Counted from the stretch's first letter, positions 1-9,414 are shown. The stretch: DNA of 64,000 nucleotides from Methylocella silvestris (GCF_002891535.1 NZ_PDZR01000009.1:62001-126000), one strand, 5' to 3'. Program-made: numbers and translations. Notes: generated from the letters alone by a model not told the origin.

Positions 1-1
1 C

Positions 2-760
2 CTCAACTTCACCTCGATTCATTTGTCATGGGAGCGCGGAGAGCGCGGCGCCCGCGTGCTGCGGCTCGCGGCCGATCTCGACGCCGCACAACCGCAGGCG
101 ACCGCGAATATTGCGACGGACCTCAAATGCTTCGGGTCGAACAAGAACGTCGCGAACGCGCTGCTTGAGTCCATGGCGCCCGACGGCCCGCATCAAGTCA
201 CCCTGCGCGGCGGCCACATCGTCGTCGACTATGGGCTATCCGTGCGGGTCAATCCGCAATCGCATCGCGGGGAGATCGTGGCCAAGGCCAATTCGGTCGA
301 TTTCTCTCTGGACGGCATCTCGATCGAACGTTTCGGCAAACAGCCGGCCGACGCTTTTCTCGACCAGAAAATCGCGGACCTCAATCTGACGGCGGCGGGC
401 GTCGCGCAAAAGGCGACCACGCTGCTCAAGCGGCCCTTCGCGGCGGCAAGCCCGCTCCTCGGCAATCTTCTGCTCGCCGGGCTCGATCTTGACCAGCCGC
501 AGGACACAAGGCGCCTGACCGTCGTCGGCGTGCAAGTGGATACAAGCGGCGGCGAAGGAGCGCATACGATGCGTTTTGCGACGATGCGGACGGATAAGGT
601 GTGCTTCTTCCGTCCGGGTGGCCACATTGGCCCCGATGGGCGCTTCATTCCGGGAGAGGGCGAATGGGTCTGCGGCAATTTCCCGCCGCCGAAACAGGCT
701 TGCACGCCCATTCCCGGCACAAAGCTCTGCCTGCCGCCGCCGCGGCTGCCGGGGCCTTGA
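2..760 (+). CDS. Hypothetical protein, C-terminal part (5' truncated by window edge)
   Basis: The reading frame is open to the left edge of the window, so the true start lies outside; the TTG at 23 is only an internal start-like codon. About 250 residues are visible. The last 60 or so are rich in Pro, Gly and Cys (four Cys after CFFRPGG), typical of an exported or envelope-associated protein, but no signal peptide can be seen because the N-terminus is missing. It converges on eutC with 7 bases between the stops. No family is recognised. Real-gene status rests on length and protein-like composition. Confidence 0.6.
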   Translation, partial: LNFTSIHLSWERGERGARVLRLAADLDAAQPQATANIATDLKCFGSNKNVANALLESMAPDGPHQVTLRGGHIVVDYGLSVRVNPQSHRGEIVAKANSVDFSLDGISIERFGKQPADAFLDQKIADLNLTAAGVAQKATTLLKRPFAAASPLLGNLLLAGLDLDQPQDTRRLTVVGVQVDTSGGEGAHTMRFATMRTDKVCFFRPGGHIGPDGRFIPGEGEWVCGNFPPPKQACTPIPGTKLCLPPPRLPGP

Positions 761-767
761 AAGCCTG

Positions 768-1592
768 TCAGGCCCGTGGCGAAACGCCTTCGCTGATCAG
801 GAAATTGGTCTGGTCCTGTTTCCCCTCCGTGGGAAGAACCTTCATTTCGGATTCATCCTTGAGGTCAACGCCCGACAATTTCCGCCGCTTCGCCTCCTTC
901 AAAAGATAGTCGAGGCGGTGCGCCGCGGCGGCAAAGCTTTGACCCTCGGGCCGCACATTGGAGATGCAATTGCGCGCCTCGTCGGTGAGGCCGACCCGCG
1001 GCGCATAGGTCATATAGAGCCCAAGACTGTCCGGCGCGCTGAGGCCCGGCCGCTCGCCGATCAGAATGACGACGATCTCCGCGCCGAACATCGCGCCGAT
1101 CTCGTCGCCGATCGCGACTCGTCCCTGTTCGACAAGAGCGACCGGCGCCATGCGCCAGCCGGCCTCGGTAAGTTTCGGGCGAATCGCCTCCAGCATCGAC
1201 AGCGCGTGCTCATTGACCGCAAAAGCCGATAGGCCGTCGGCGACGACAAAAGCGATGTCGAAGCCATGCGCGCCCTTGGCCGCGAGGGCGCCCAGCTTTT
1301 CGCGCGAATCCGCGCCGAGCTTGCGGCCGAGATCGGGGCGCTGCAAATAGGTGGTGCGGTCGGGCGCAGCGCTGTGCAATTCAATGACTGGAAACTGCGC
1401 CGCCTCCATGCGCGCGCAAAGCCCCTCGCGATCCATCGGCAAATGCACGGCGTCGCGCGCCCGCGCATGGGCGAATTGAAAGTCGAGCAGGGGTTTGGTC
1501 GGAATGCTGACGCCGGCGCGGCCGAGCGCAATGCGCGCCTGAGTCAGGCGGCGCAGCCCTTCCCACGGATTGACGACGACGAGATCGCTCAT
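768..1592 (-). CDS. eutC: Ethanolamine ammonia-lyase small subunit EutC
   Basis: Light subunit (274 aa) of adenosylcobalamin-dependent ethanolamine ammonia-lyase, which splits ethanolamine into acetaldehyde and ammonia. Family signatures are visible: ARIALGRAG at residues 19-27, a conserved ADGLSA near 118, [13 protein letters not shown] at 179-191 and [11 protein letters not shown] at 207-217, which contribute to the cobalamin site. The start is the ATG at 1592; an in-frame extension upstream is basic and non-conserved. It lies 25 bases after eutB on the same strand, so the two subunits are made together. Confidence 0.96.
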   Translation of the reverse strand: MSDLVVVNPWEGLRRLTQARIALGRAGVSIPTKPLLDFQFAHARARDAVHLPMDREGLCARMEAAQFPVIELHSAAPDRTTYLQRPDLGRKLGADSREKLGALAAKGAHGFDIAFVVADGLSAFAVNEHALSMLEAIRPKLTEAGWRMAPVALVEQGRVAIGDEIGAMFGAEIVVILIGERPGLSAPDSLGLYMTYAPRVGLTDEARNCISNVRPEGQSFAAAAHRLDYLLKEAKRRKLSGVDLKDESEMKVLPTEGKQDQTNFLISEGVSPRA

Positions 1593-1617
1593 GGCGGGCC
1601 TTTCAATATCACACCTT

Positions 1618-3006
1618 CTACGCGATACGCGCCAGCGCGGGGGCGAACATCGACGACAGGGTTTTACGCGGATGCGGATGATCGGCGCCCTCAAACACGC
1701 CCTTGCGAATCAGCCAGCTTTCGAATTCGGGGGCCATGCGCAGACCGAGAACTTCACGCACATAGAGGGCGTCATGGAAGGACGTCGTCTGATAATTCAG
1801 CATGATGTCGTCCGATCCCGGGATGCCCATGATGAAACTACAGCCCGCCGCCGGCAGCAGGGTCAAGAGCATATCCATGTCGTCCTGGTCGGCCTCGGCG
1901 TGATTGGTGTAGCAGATGTCGCAGCCCATCGGCAGGCCGAGCAACTTGCCGCAGAAATGATCCTCGAGTCCGGCGCGGATGATTTGCTTGCCATTGTAGA
2001 GATATTCAGGCCCGATGAAGCCGACCACCGTATTCACGAGCAGGGGATGAAATTCGCGCGCGACGGCGTAGGCGCGCGCCTCGCAAGTCTGCTGATCGAC
2101 GCCATGATGGGCGTTGGCCGAAAGCGCCGAGCCCTGGCCGGTTTCGAAATACATCACATTGTCGCCGACCGTTCCGCGCTTTAAGGCCAGCGCCGCTTCG
2201 CGCCCCTCCTTGAGCACGGCAAGGTCGACGCCAAAGCTCTTGTTCGCGGCTTCCGTGCCGGCGATCGACTGGAACACGAGATCGACCGGCACGCCGCGAT
2301 TGATCGCCTCGATCGAGGTCGTGACATGGGTCAGGACGCAGGACTGGGTCGGGATCTCATATTTGTGGATCACCTCGTCGAGCATGGTCAAAAGGGCGCA
2401 GACGGCAGGCACGCTGTCGGTCGCCGGATTGATGCCTATCACCGCATCGCCGCTGCCGTAGAGCAGGCCGTCGAGGATGCTGGCGGCGATCCCCGCCGGA
2501 TCGTCGGTCGGATGGTTCGGCTGCAGGCGGGTGGAAAGCCGCCCGGCGAGGCCGATGGTGTTGCGCAGCCTGGTGACGACGCGGCATTTGCGCGCGACGA
2601 GGATCAGATCCTGCACGCGCATCAGCTTTGAAACGGCCGCCGCCATCTCCGGGGTAATGCCGGCGCTGAGCTTTGTCAGCGCGGCCTCGTCGGCCTCGGC
2701 GCCGAGCAGCCAGTTGCGGAAATCGCCGACCGTCAGGCTGCTCACCGGCGCGAACGCCGCTGCGTCATGGCGGTCGACGATCAGCCGCGTGACCTCGTCG
2801 TCCTCGTAAGGAACAACCACTTCGTTGAGGAAGGTTTTCAGGGGCAGGTCGGCGAGCGCCATCTGCGCCGCGGCGCGCTCGGAGTCGTCCTCGGCCGCGA
2901 CGCCGGCGAGATAGTCGCCGGAGCGCGCCGGGCTCGCCTTGGCGAGAAGCGTCTTAAGGTCGGGGAAGCGATAGGTTCGCCCCCCGACGCTCTGCGCATA
3001 GGTCAT
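1618..3006 (-). CDS. eutB: Ethanolamine ammonia-lyase large subunit EutB
   Basis: Catalytic heavy subunit (462 aa, usual length about 453). Residues aligning with the substrate contacts known from the E. coli enzyme are present: Gln162 in RLQPNHP, Asn193 in GINP, Glu288 in FETGQGS and Asp363 in [10 protein letters not shown]. The [13 protein letters not shown] motif near 394-406 is also kept. A purine-rich ribosome site (GAGGGGAAG) precedes the ATG. The gene sits 35 bases after the permease gene and 25 before eutC. Neither a reactivase (eutA) nor shell genes are in the window. Confidence 0.98.
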   Translation of the reverse strand: MTYAQSVGGRTYRFPDLKTLLAKASPARSGDYLAGVAAEDDSERAAAQMALADLPLKTFLNEVVVPYEDDEVTRLIVDRHDAAAFAPVSSLTVGDFRNWLLGAEADEAALTKLSAGITPEMAAAVSKLMRVQDLILVARKCRVVTRLRNTIGLAGRLSTRLQPNHPTDDPAGIAASILDGLLYGSGDAVIGINPATDSVPAVCALLTMLDEVIHKYEIPTQSCVLTHVTTSIEAINRGVPVDLVFQSIAGTEAANKSFGVDLAVLKEGREAALALKRGTVGDNVMYFETGQGSALSANAHHGVDQQTCEARAYAVAREFHPLLVNTVVGFIGPEYLYNGKQIIRAGLEDHFCGKLLGLPMGCDICYTNHAEADQDDMDMLLTLLPAAGCSFIMGIPGSDDIMLNYQTTSFHDALYVREVLGLRMAPEFESWLIRKGVFEGADHPHPRKTLSSMFAPALARIA

Positions 3007-3041
3007 GGCTTCCCCTCGTTCAGACTCAAAAGCCCCAAGAC

Positions 3042-4475
3042 TTAGGGCTGGAGGCCTTCGGCCTTTAATTCATCGGTCGACTCGATCAGCGCGTCAATGG
3101 GCGACTCCTCGCGCCGTTTCGCGGTGGTGAGGAAGTAGAGATAGCCGATCCCCAGCAGGGCGCAGAAGATGACGAAGATCAGAAAATTATAGTAGATCAT
3201 CGCGATCATGCAGACGCCGGCGCCGATCAGGGCGAAACCCGGAAAGAACGGGTAGAATGGCGCGCGGAAGGGACGCGCCATATTGGGCTCGCTCTGACGC
3301 AGCTTGAACAGGCTCGCCATGCTGATGATGTACATCAAGATGGCGCCGAACACCGACATGGTGACGATGTTGGCGGTCAGGGGCTGGCCACCGATGACCA
3401 GCAGATTGTCGCTGAAGATCGCGAGGATGCCAATGACGCCGCCGGCGAGGATCGCGATCCACGGGGTCTTGAATTTTGGATGCACTTTGGCGAGCACAGG
3501 CGGCAGATAGCCTGCCCGAGCCAGCGCGAAGATCTGCCGCGAATAGCCGATGATGATGCCGTGAAAGGAGGCGACGAGGCCAAACAGGCCAAGGGCGACC
3601 AGCATGTGCAGCCAGCCGCTCTTTTCGCCGACGACGAATTTCATGGCCTGCGGCAGCGGGTCATTGATATTCGAAAGCAAGGTCCAGTCGCCCGCGGCGC
3701 CGGCGAACAGCATGACGCCGATGGCCAGAAACAGAAGGGTCAGGATGCCGGTGATATAGGCGATCGGGATCGAGCGCTTGGGGTCCTTGGCTTCCTCGGC
3801 GGCCATGGCGACGCCTTCGATCGCGAGGAAGAACCAGATCGCAAAGGGGATCGCCGCGAACATGCCGGAAATCGCCGCCCCGCTGAATTGATCCTGGCCG
3901 GACCAGCCGCCCTTGACGAAATTGGCGATCGAGAAGCCCGGGCTGACGACGCCCATGAAGACGAGCAGTTCGAAGATCGCCAGCACCGTCACGACGAGTT
4001 CGAAAGTGGCGGCGATTTCCACGCCGACAATATTGAGCCCCATGAATATGATGTAGGCGCCCAATGCCGCGACTTTGGGATCGAGAGCCGGAAATTGCAC
4101 GTTAAGATAGGCGCCGATCGCGAGCGAGATCGCCGGCGGCGCGAAGACGAATTCAATCAGGGTCGCCGCCCCGGCGAAATAGCCGCCGGTCGGGCCGTAG
4201 GCATGGCGCGCATAGGCGAACGGGCCGCCTGCATGAGGGATCGAGGTTGTCAGCTCCGTGAAGCTGAAAATGAAGGTCGTATACATAGCGGCGATGAATA
4301 GAGCCGTGACGGTGAAGCCGAGCGTTCCCGCCGTGGCCCAGCCATAACTCCAGCCGAAATATTCCCCGGAAATGACGAGGCCGACGGCGATCGCCCAAAG
4401 CTGGAGCGTCGACAGACTTTGCTTCAGCTCGTGATGCGTCACGACGCCTTGGTGATGCCCATGTGCTTCTTCCAT
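3042..4475 (-). CDS. eat: Ethanolamine permease (APC superfamily)
   Basis: Inner-membrane permease of 477 aa with about 12 hydrophobic segments, matching the amino acid-polyamine-organocation superfamily and in particular the Eat-type ethanolamine permeases (N-terminal ISGEYFGWSYGW, then TSIPHAGGPFAYARHAYGP). The His-rich N-terminus (EEAHGHHQG) is cytoplasmic. The ATG at 4475 has a strong AAGGGGG ribosome site. As first gene of eat-eutB-eutC it imports the substrate of the lyase. Only 99 bases separate it from the upstream same-strand gene, and no cobalamin-riboswitch-like structure was seen there. Confidence 0.93.
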   Translation of the reverse strand: MEEAHGHHQGVVTHHELKQSLSTLQLWAIAVGLVISGEYFGWSYGWATAGTLGFTVTALFIAAMYTTFIFSFTELTTSIPHAGGPFAYARHAYGPTGGYFAGAATLIEFVFAPPAISLAIGAYLNVQFPALDPKVAALGAYIIFMGLNIVGVEIAATFELVVTVLAIFELLVFMGVVSPGFSIANFVKGGWSGQDQFSGAAISGMFAAIPFAIWFFLAIEGVAMAAEEAKDPKRSIPIAYITGILTLLFLAIGVMLFAGAAGDWTLLSNINDPLPQAMKFVVGEKSGWLHMLVALGLFGLVASFHGIIIGYSRQIFALARAGYLPPVLAKVHPKFKTPWIAILAGGVIGILAIFSDNLLVIGGQPLTANIVTMSVFGAILMYIISMASLFKLRQSEPNMARPFRAPFYPFFPGFALIGAGVCMIAMIYYNFLIFVIFCALLGIGYLYFLTTAKRREESPIDALIESTDELKAEGLQP

Positions 4476-4574
4476 GCGAAGTTCCCCCTTGCCGCTGCCC
4501 CGGATCAGATCCCCCGCCGAGCGTCACGCGCAGGCCCGCCCTCCCCATGCAAGACGGGGACCCATTCATGAAGC

Positions 4575-5042
4575 CTAGCGAATCCGATGAGGCGGCCGGA
4601 CCCATTGGCTAAGATGCGGTTGCAGTTCGTGGTCCGGAACCTTTGTCAGATCCTTGGCGAGGACGCCGCGCAGCTTGTCGGCCGCCGGCTTGTCGAGGCC
4701 GTCCTTGAGTTCGTTCAGGATATGGCTCGGCGCGACGAGCACGAGCTCGTCGAATTCGCCCCGCCGCGAGGCGTCCGCCACCCAGCGCCCAAGCTCCTGC
4801 GCAAAGCGCTGCTTGGCCGCTTCGGCCGGGTCGGTGCGCGGTTCGGCGCTATGGCGGGTCGCGGAAGCGCTTTCATGGACGCGGCCCGGACGATCCGCGC
4901 CAAGGTCGGAGGAGCGCAAATGGGCGGTTTCGGAGGTCATATGATCGTGCGTTTCAAGGGTAAAATCTTCGGAGCGCGGGATCACGATGCGCGCCTGCCC
5001 TCCATCAGCCACGACGATCCATAGCTTTGCGCTGTGCGCCAT
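4575..5042 (-). CDS. Host-attachment-family protein (PF10116-like)
   Basis: A 155-aa soluble protein beginning WIVVADGGQARIV, the opening strand typical of the family named 'protein required for attachment to host cells'. The middle (about residues 45-80) is hydrophilic and variable; the C-terminal half (FDELVLVAPSHILNELKD, then VLAKDLTKVPDHEL) is the conserved part. The biochemical role is unknown; the fold resembles eRF1/acetate-kinase-like alpha/beta domains, which is a family inference. The ATG at 5042 is chosen because GAGGAA stands just upstream; the upstream extension lacks conservation features. Confidence 0.8.
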   Translation of the reverse strand: MAHSAKLWIVVADGGQARIVIPRSEDFTLETHDHMTSETAHLRSSDLGADRPGRVHESASATRHSAEPRTDPAEAAKQRFAQELGRWVADASRRGEFDELVLVAPSHILNELKDGLDKPAADKLRGVLAKDLTKVPDHELQPHLSQWVRPPHRIR

Positions 5043-5347
5043 TTCGTTCCTCACCGTTATTGAATCGCTTCGTTCAAGGGTCATTAAGCATGACGAACGA
5101 AAAACAAGCCGGCTTTTACCTAAAGTTAGACCCAACTCGCCGATATCCATAAGGCAAAATGAGCTTTTCGCCCATTTTACGCAGTCACGCGTTCGAAGCG
5201 CGCCGGGCCGATCCGGCGGATCAATCAGGGATGTTCCGCGCTGGCGGCAAAGAACAGCCACAATTGCACAGTCTTAATGGCGGTTAAGATTTAAGGCGCA
5301 GCTTGAGACGCGCGGCAAGATCAAGATGGAGTCGAGGGGTCGGAACC
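5043..5347. other. Divergent intergenic region, 305 bases
   Basis: This non-coding stretch separates the host-attachment-family gene (leftward) from the Ala/Pro-rich membrane protein gene (rightward) and is visibly more AT-rich than its flanks. Both promoters must lie here. The only distinct structure seen is the nested inverted repeat at 5069-5101. Confidence 0.6.
5069..5101. promoter_or_regulatory. Nested inverted repeat upstream of the 5042 gene
   Basis: Outer arms TTCGTTC (5069-5075) and GAACGAA (5095-5101) enclose inner arms GTCAT (5080-5084) and ATGAC (5090-5094), with AAGG unpaired on one side and TAAGC as loop. It lies 27-59 bases before the ATG of the leftward gene. It may be an operator or a leader hairpin; no cognate regulator is adjacent. 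Confidence 0.4.
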
Positions 5348-6811
5348 ATGAGCGAGCCAGCACCAAAACGGCAGCCACTGATCGATCTATATGAATTTGA
5401 GCGTCGCATGCGCGGCGCAGCCCCCCTGGCGATCGGGGATGAAAAATTTTTTGAGCGCGAGGCCGACGCTTCGACCGGCGCGGAACCGGAGCACGCGCCC
5501 ATCATGGCCTCTCGCCACAACATTTCCCTCACGGCCCGCGCCGAAGACCACGCCATCCCGTTTGAAGCGGCCGATCCGGTGATCGGCGGCGATTTCGCCG
5601 AGATCGAGGCGGCCCTGCTGCGCGCCGCGCGCGGCGCGGAACCGGCTCGACAGGACGCGGAAGGCCAGACCTTCCAGCCCATCATCCTTCCTGCCCTGCG
5701 CGCGACGCGTGATCATGAGGATGAGCCCTTCGCTTTCGCCAGCGCTCCGTTCAGCGCTTTCGCCATGGAGACCGGCGAAGGACAGCCGGCCGCATTCTCC
5801 GCGCTCGGCGACGAGCGTCTCCTGACGCAGGCCCCGGTCGACCATTTCGTCTATGTCGACGACGCGGCCGTGTCCGGCGAAGCCGCCCTCTACGAAGAAG
5901 AGAAGCGTTCGCGCCGGCCCCTCTATCTGATGGCCGCGGTGGTCATCGCCGGCATGGCCGGAATTATCACAAGTTCGGCGCTGAAGCGCGACGCCGGCTC
6001 CGACGATCGCAGCGAGTCCATGCAGACCGCGGCGATCGCTCCCGCGCCCACGGCTGCCGCCGAAGTCTCGTCCGCGACCTCCCCGGCGCCTGCGGGAGGC
6101 GCGGAAGCGTCCGCCCCGCAAGGCGCCGCGCCGCAGCTGGCCTCGATCGGGCAGGTCCCGGCTGAGGCGCCGGCGATCGACGCAGCGCAAGCGCAAGCCG
6201 CAGTCAGCGCCGCCTCGCTCCAGGACGCCGCCGCGCCGCCGGCCGCCGCGATGGGCAGCCTGCTCGCCCCGCCGCCCTATGGCGCCGCTCACGCCTCGAC
6301 CGCCGCCGCGGCAGCCCCCGCAGCCGCGACCGTAGCGCAGGCGCCTGCCACATCCGCGCCGGTGGCCCTTGGCGAACCAAAGAAGGTGAAAACGGCCTCG
6401 GTGCGGCCGGACGGCACGATCGCCAAGGCCGAATCGGCCGCTCATGTCGCCGCCAAGGACGCTGGCGCCAAGGAGGCGGCCGTGAAGACGGCTGCCAAGG
6501 ATACGGCAAAGCCCGCGCTCGCCAAGTCGGCCGCCTTGCCGCCGCCGCGCCCGGCCAAGGTCGCCGCCAAGCCGGCCGACGCCGCCGCCAAGATCGCTCA
6601 CAATGACGCAAACAACCGTCAGAAGAGCGCCGCTCAAGCGCCAGACCCGCAGCCCGTCCAGGTCGCCTCGGCTCCGGTCGAGCCGACGCCGGCGCCAGCG
6701 CCGAAGGCAAATCCGCTCGCCTTCGTTGACACCGCGGTGAGTTCGATCAGCGGGGCCACCACCAAATTGCTCGATTGGACCCGCTCGGCGACCAATCTCA
6801 CGCACAACTAA
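5348..6811 (+). CDS. Single-pass membrane protein with long Ala/Pro-rich exterior
   Basis: Unrecognised 487-aa protein. Residues 1-185 are acidic and probably cytoplasmic; a hydrophobic segment at about 190-212 (LYLMAAVVIAGMAGIITSSA) follows a basic KRSRRP stretch, giving an N-in orientation. The remaining 270 residues are low-complexity Ala, Pro and Lys, like the periplasmic spacers of TonB, FtsN or SPOR proteins. The last 30 residues (FVDTAVSSISGATTKLLDW) regain a helix-like pattern. No SPOR or TonB C-terminal domain is seen. Start ATG 5348 is preferred over upstream alternatives. A strong terminator follows at 6851. Confidence 0.75.
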   Translation: MSEPAPKRQPLIDLYEFERRMRGAAPLAIGDEKFFEREADASTGAEPEHAPIMASRHNISLTARAEDHAIPFEAADPVIGGDFAEIEAALLRAARGAEPARQDAEGQTFQPIILPALRATRDHEDEPFAFASAPFSAFAMETGEGQPAAFSALGDERLLTQAPVDHFVYVDDAAVSGEAALYEEEKRSRRPLYLMAAVVIAGMAGIITSSALKRDAGSDDRSESMQTAAIAPAPTAAAEVSSATSPAPAGGAEASAPQGAAPQLASIGQVPAEAPAIDAAQAQAAVSAASLQDAAAPPAAAMGSLLAPPPYGAAHASTAAAAAPAAATVAQAPATSAPVALGEPKKVKTASVRPDGTIAKAESAAHVAAKDAGAKEAAVKTAAKDTAKPALAKSAALPPPRPAKVAAKPADAAAKIAHNDANNRQKSAAQAPDPQPVQVASAPVEPTPAPAPKANPLAFVDTAVSSISGATTKLLDWTRSATNLTHN

Positions 6812-6850
6812 TCAACCGGCGCCTTTTGGCGCCGCGCTGAACTTCGGACC

Positions 6851-6890
6851 AGCATGATCGCCGCAAGCTTGCGCGATCATGCTTTTTTTT
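6851..6890 (+). terminator. Rho-independent terminator
   Basis: A perfect 11-bp stem AGCATGATCGC / GCGATCATGCT (6851-6861 and 6873-6883), whose loop can itself pair, is followed by eight T residues. It ends the transcript of the membrane-protein gene. Confidence 0.9.
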
Positions 6891-7052
6891 GCCCCGTCGC
6901 CGGCGCCCCACGCGGCGATTCGACGCCGCGTGCGCCGGGCAAGGCGGTTTATGGAAACCGCATCGCGATGATAAGGATTGATCTGGCGCAAGCGGGATTC
7001 GTGCCGCTGCGCCCGCTCTTTCGTCCTCACGAGCCCAAAGGAGATCCCCGAT

Positions 7053-9347
7053 ATGAGCAAGATGGACCCGACGGGCGTGAAACCCTATGACGGTCCCGCG
7101 GGGGGCTGGGGCGCGCTTCACGCCGTCGCCAAGGCGATCAAGGATCAGACGGCGGTCACGTCGGACGTGCGCGCGCTGCTCAAGGCGAACCAGCCGATGG
7201 GCTTCGATTGCCCCGGCTGCGCCTGGCCCGACCCCGACCACAGATCATCCTTCGAGTTTTGCGAAAACGGCGCAAAAGCCGTCGCCTGGGAGGCCACGGC
7301 CAAGCGCGCGGCGCCGGAGTTTTTCGCGGCCCATCCGGTGTCGGAACTCTGGGCCTGGTCCGACTTTGATATCGAGAAACAAGGCCGGCTCACCCATCCG
7401 ATGGCTTATGACCCGGCGAGCGACCGCTACCTGCCAATTTCCTGGGATGACGCCTTCGCCCGCATCGGCGCGGCGCTCCGGGCGCTTCCCGATCCGAATC
7501 AGGCGGAGTTCTACACGTCCGGGCGCGCCTCGAACGAAGCGGCGTTTCTCTATCAACTTTTCGTCCGCGAGTTCGGCACCAATAATTTCCCCGACTGCTC
7601 CAACATGTGCCATGAGGCGACGAGCGTCGGCTTGCCGGATTCGCTCGGCGCCGGCAAGGGCACCGTCACGCTCGAAGATTTCGATCATTGCGACGCCATT
7701 TTCTGCATCGGCCACAATCCAGGCACCAATCATCCGCGCATGCTCGCAACGCTGCGCGAGGCGGCCCGGCGCGGCGTGCCGATCGTCGTGTTCAATCCGC
7801 TGCGCGAGCGCGGCCTCGAGCGTTTCGCCTCGCCACAGGACCCGATCGAGATGCTGACCATGCGCTCGACGGAGATCGCCTCCTCCTACTATCAGGTCAA
7901 GGTCGGCGGCGACCTTGCTGCCCTGAAGGGCATGATGAAAACGGTGCTTGCGCTCGACGCGGCCTCACTTGCAAGCGGCGGCCCGGGCGTCCTCGACCGC
8001 GCCTTCATCGCCGAGCACACGTCGGGCTTTGAGGCGCTCGCCGCCGATCTCGAAGGGACCGAATGGGCGGCGATCGAGCGCCAGTCCGGCCTCTCGCGCG
8101 CCGACCTCGAAGCGGCGGGGGCGGTCTACGCGAAGGCGAGCCGCGTCATCCTCTGCTACGGCATGGGCGTCACGCAGCACCGGCATGGCACGTCAAACGT
8201 GCATCAGCTCGCCAATCTTCTGCTGCTCCGGGGCAATATCGGCCGCAAGGGCGCGGGGATCTGCCCGCTGCGCGGCCATTCCAACGTCCAGGGCGACCGC
8301 ACCGTAGGCGTCACCGAAATTCCGGACGAAGCGTTTCTCACTCGTCTCGACGCCGCTTTCGGCATCGTCTCGCCACGGCAGAAGGGCCATAATGCGGTCG
8401 AGACAGTTGAGGCGATCCGCGACGGAAACTCGAAAGCGATCATCTGCCTTGGCGGCAATCTCGCCGTAGCGATGTCAGACCCCGAAGCGACTTTCGCGGC
8501 GATGCGCAAGCTGGATCTTGCCGTCCATATCGCGACCAAGCCCAACCGCAGCCATCTGATCCTCGCCAAGGAGTCGATCATCCTGCCGTGCCTCGGCCGC
8601 ACCGAGATCGACGTGCAGGAGACCGGGCCGCAATCGGTCACCGTCGAGGATTCGATGTCGATGGTGCACGCCTCGCGCGGCGGTCTGAAGCCAGCCTCGA
8701 ACGAACTCCGCTCTGAGCCGGCGATCATCGCCGGCATCGCCAAGGCCGCCTTGCCGGCGAGCAAGACGAACTGGGACAGTCTTGTCGCCGACTACGCCCG
8801 CATCCGCGACAAGATCGAGGAGGTGTTTCCCGATTTCTTCAGCTTCAACGAACGCATCATGAAGCCGGGCGGATTTCGGCTGAAGGTCGCATCCTCGGAG
8901 CGGGAGTGGCGCACGCCATCCGGCAAGGCCAATTTCATCCCCGCCGACGGGCTGGCTGAAGATCCTGCCGCCGGCGCCGATGCGCTGGTTCTGACGACAA
9001 TAAGAAGCCATGACCAGTACAATACGACGATCTACAGCCTCAACGACCGCTATCGCGGCGTAACCGGCCGGCGCGACGTCGTCTTTATCAACGCCAGGGA
9101 TCTTTCCGCGCGGGGACTGAAACACGGCGACGTCGTTGACCTTGAGGCGGCGCCGGCCGACGGCGCAGACGGTCCGCGCCGCGTGATGCGGGGCCTCACC
9201 GCCGTCGCCTTTCCGATCGCGGAAGGCTCCGTCGCCGCCTACTACCCGGAAGCCAATGGTCTGATCGCGCTCGATTCTTACGATCATCGCAGCGGCACGC
9301 CGGCCTATAAATCAGTTCCGATACGCCTGCGGGCGGCAGAGGCCTGA
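7053..9347 (+). CDS. YdeP/FdhF-type molybdopterin oxidoreductase
   Basis: A 764-aa bis-MGD oxidoreductase of the formate-dehydrogenase-alpha-like group that includes E. coli YdeP. Cys53, Cys56 (FDCPGC) and Cys70 lie where the N-terminal Fe-S cluster binds in relatives, and Cys186-His187 (SNMCHEATS) aligns with the Mo ligand-His pair of FdhF, with Cys in place of selenocysteine. GHNPGTNHPRM, GVTQHRHGTSNVHQ and NLLLLRGNIGRKGAG are cofactor-binding motifs. The C-terminal dinucleotide-binding domain holds SHDQYNTTIY. There is no Tat signal, so it is cytoplasmic. The ATG at 7053 follows AAAGGAG. The true substrate is unknown for this family. No partner subunit is adjacent. Confidence 0.88.
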   Translation: MSKMDPTGVKPYDGPAGGWGALHAVAKAIKDQTAVTSDVRALLKANQPMGFDCPGCAWPDPDHRSSFEFCENGAKAVAWEATAKRAAPEFFAAHPVSELWAWSDFDIEKQGRLTHPMAYDPASDRYLPISWDDAFARIGAALRALPDPNQAEFYTSGRASNEAAFLYQLFVREFGTNNFPDCSNMCHEATSVGLPDSLGAGKGTVTLEDFDHCDAIFCIGHNPGTNHPRMLATLREAARRGVPIVVFNPLRERGLERFASPQDPIEMLTMRSTEIASSYYQVKVGGDLAALKGMMKTVLALDAASLASGGPGVLDRAFIAEHTSGFEALAADLEGTEWAAIERQSGLSRADLEAAGAVYAKASRVILCYGMGVTQHRHGTSNVHQLANLLLLRGNIGRKGAGICPLRGHSNVQGDRTVGVTEIPDEAFLTRLDAAFGIVSPRQKGHNAVETVEAIRDGNSKAIICLGGNLAVAMSDPEATFAAMRKLDLAVHIATKPNRSHLILAKESIILPCLGRTEIDVQETGPQSVTVEDSMSMVHASRGGLKPASNELRSEPAIIAGIAKAALPASKTNWDSLVADYARIRDKIEEVFPDFFSFNERIMKPGGFRLKVASSEREWRTPSGKANFIPADGLAEDPAAGADALVLTTIRSHDQYNTTIYSLNDRYRGVTGRRDVVFINARDLSARGLKHGDVVDLEAAPADGADGPRRVMRGLTAVAFPIAEGSVAAYYPEANGLIALDSYDHRSGTPAYKSVPIRLRAAEA

Positions 9348-9378
9348 TCGATCCGGGCGCCAGCCACAATCGCGTGTG

Positions 9379-9414
9379 AAACGGAGAAGCCCCCTGCTTC
9401 TCCGTTTCAATTTT
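9379..9414 (+). terminator. Rho-independent terminator
   Basis: A perfect 12-bp stem AAACGGAGAAGC / GCTTCTCCGTTT with loop CCCCT is followed by CAATTTT. It lies 31 bases after the oxidoreductase stop and before the chosen start of the MFS gene, arguing against a GTG start at 9376 for the latter. Confidence 0.85.

Noticed and set aside
4476-4574. Possible cobalamin riboswitch before the ethanolamine permease
   Set aside because: The gap is only 99 bases and no B12-box-like sequence or suitable long-range pairing is visible.
5387-6805. Gly/Arg-rich minus-strand open frame opposite the membrane protein gene
   Set aside because: It resembles a low-complexity repeat protein but is the complement of Ala/Pro-rich codons; the plus frame has a membrane helix, a plausible start and a terminator.
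6817-6836. GGCGCC-TTTT-GGCGCC hairpin after the membrane protein gene
   Set aside because: The stem is short and lacks a T-run; the much stronger terminator 15 bases further on explains transcript ending.
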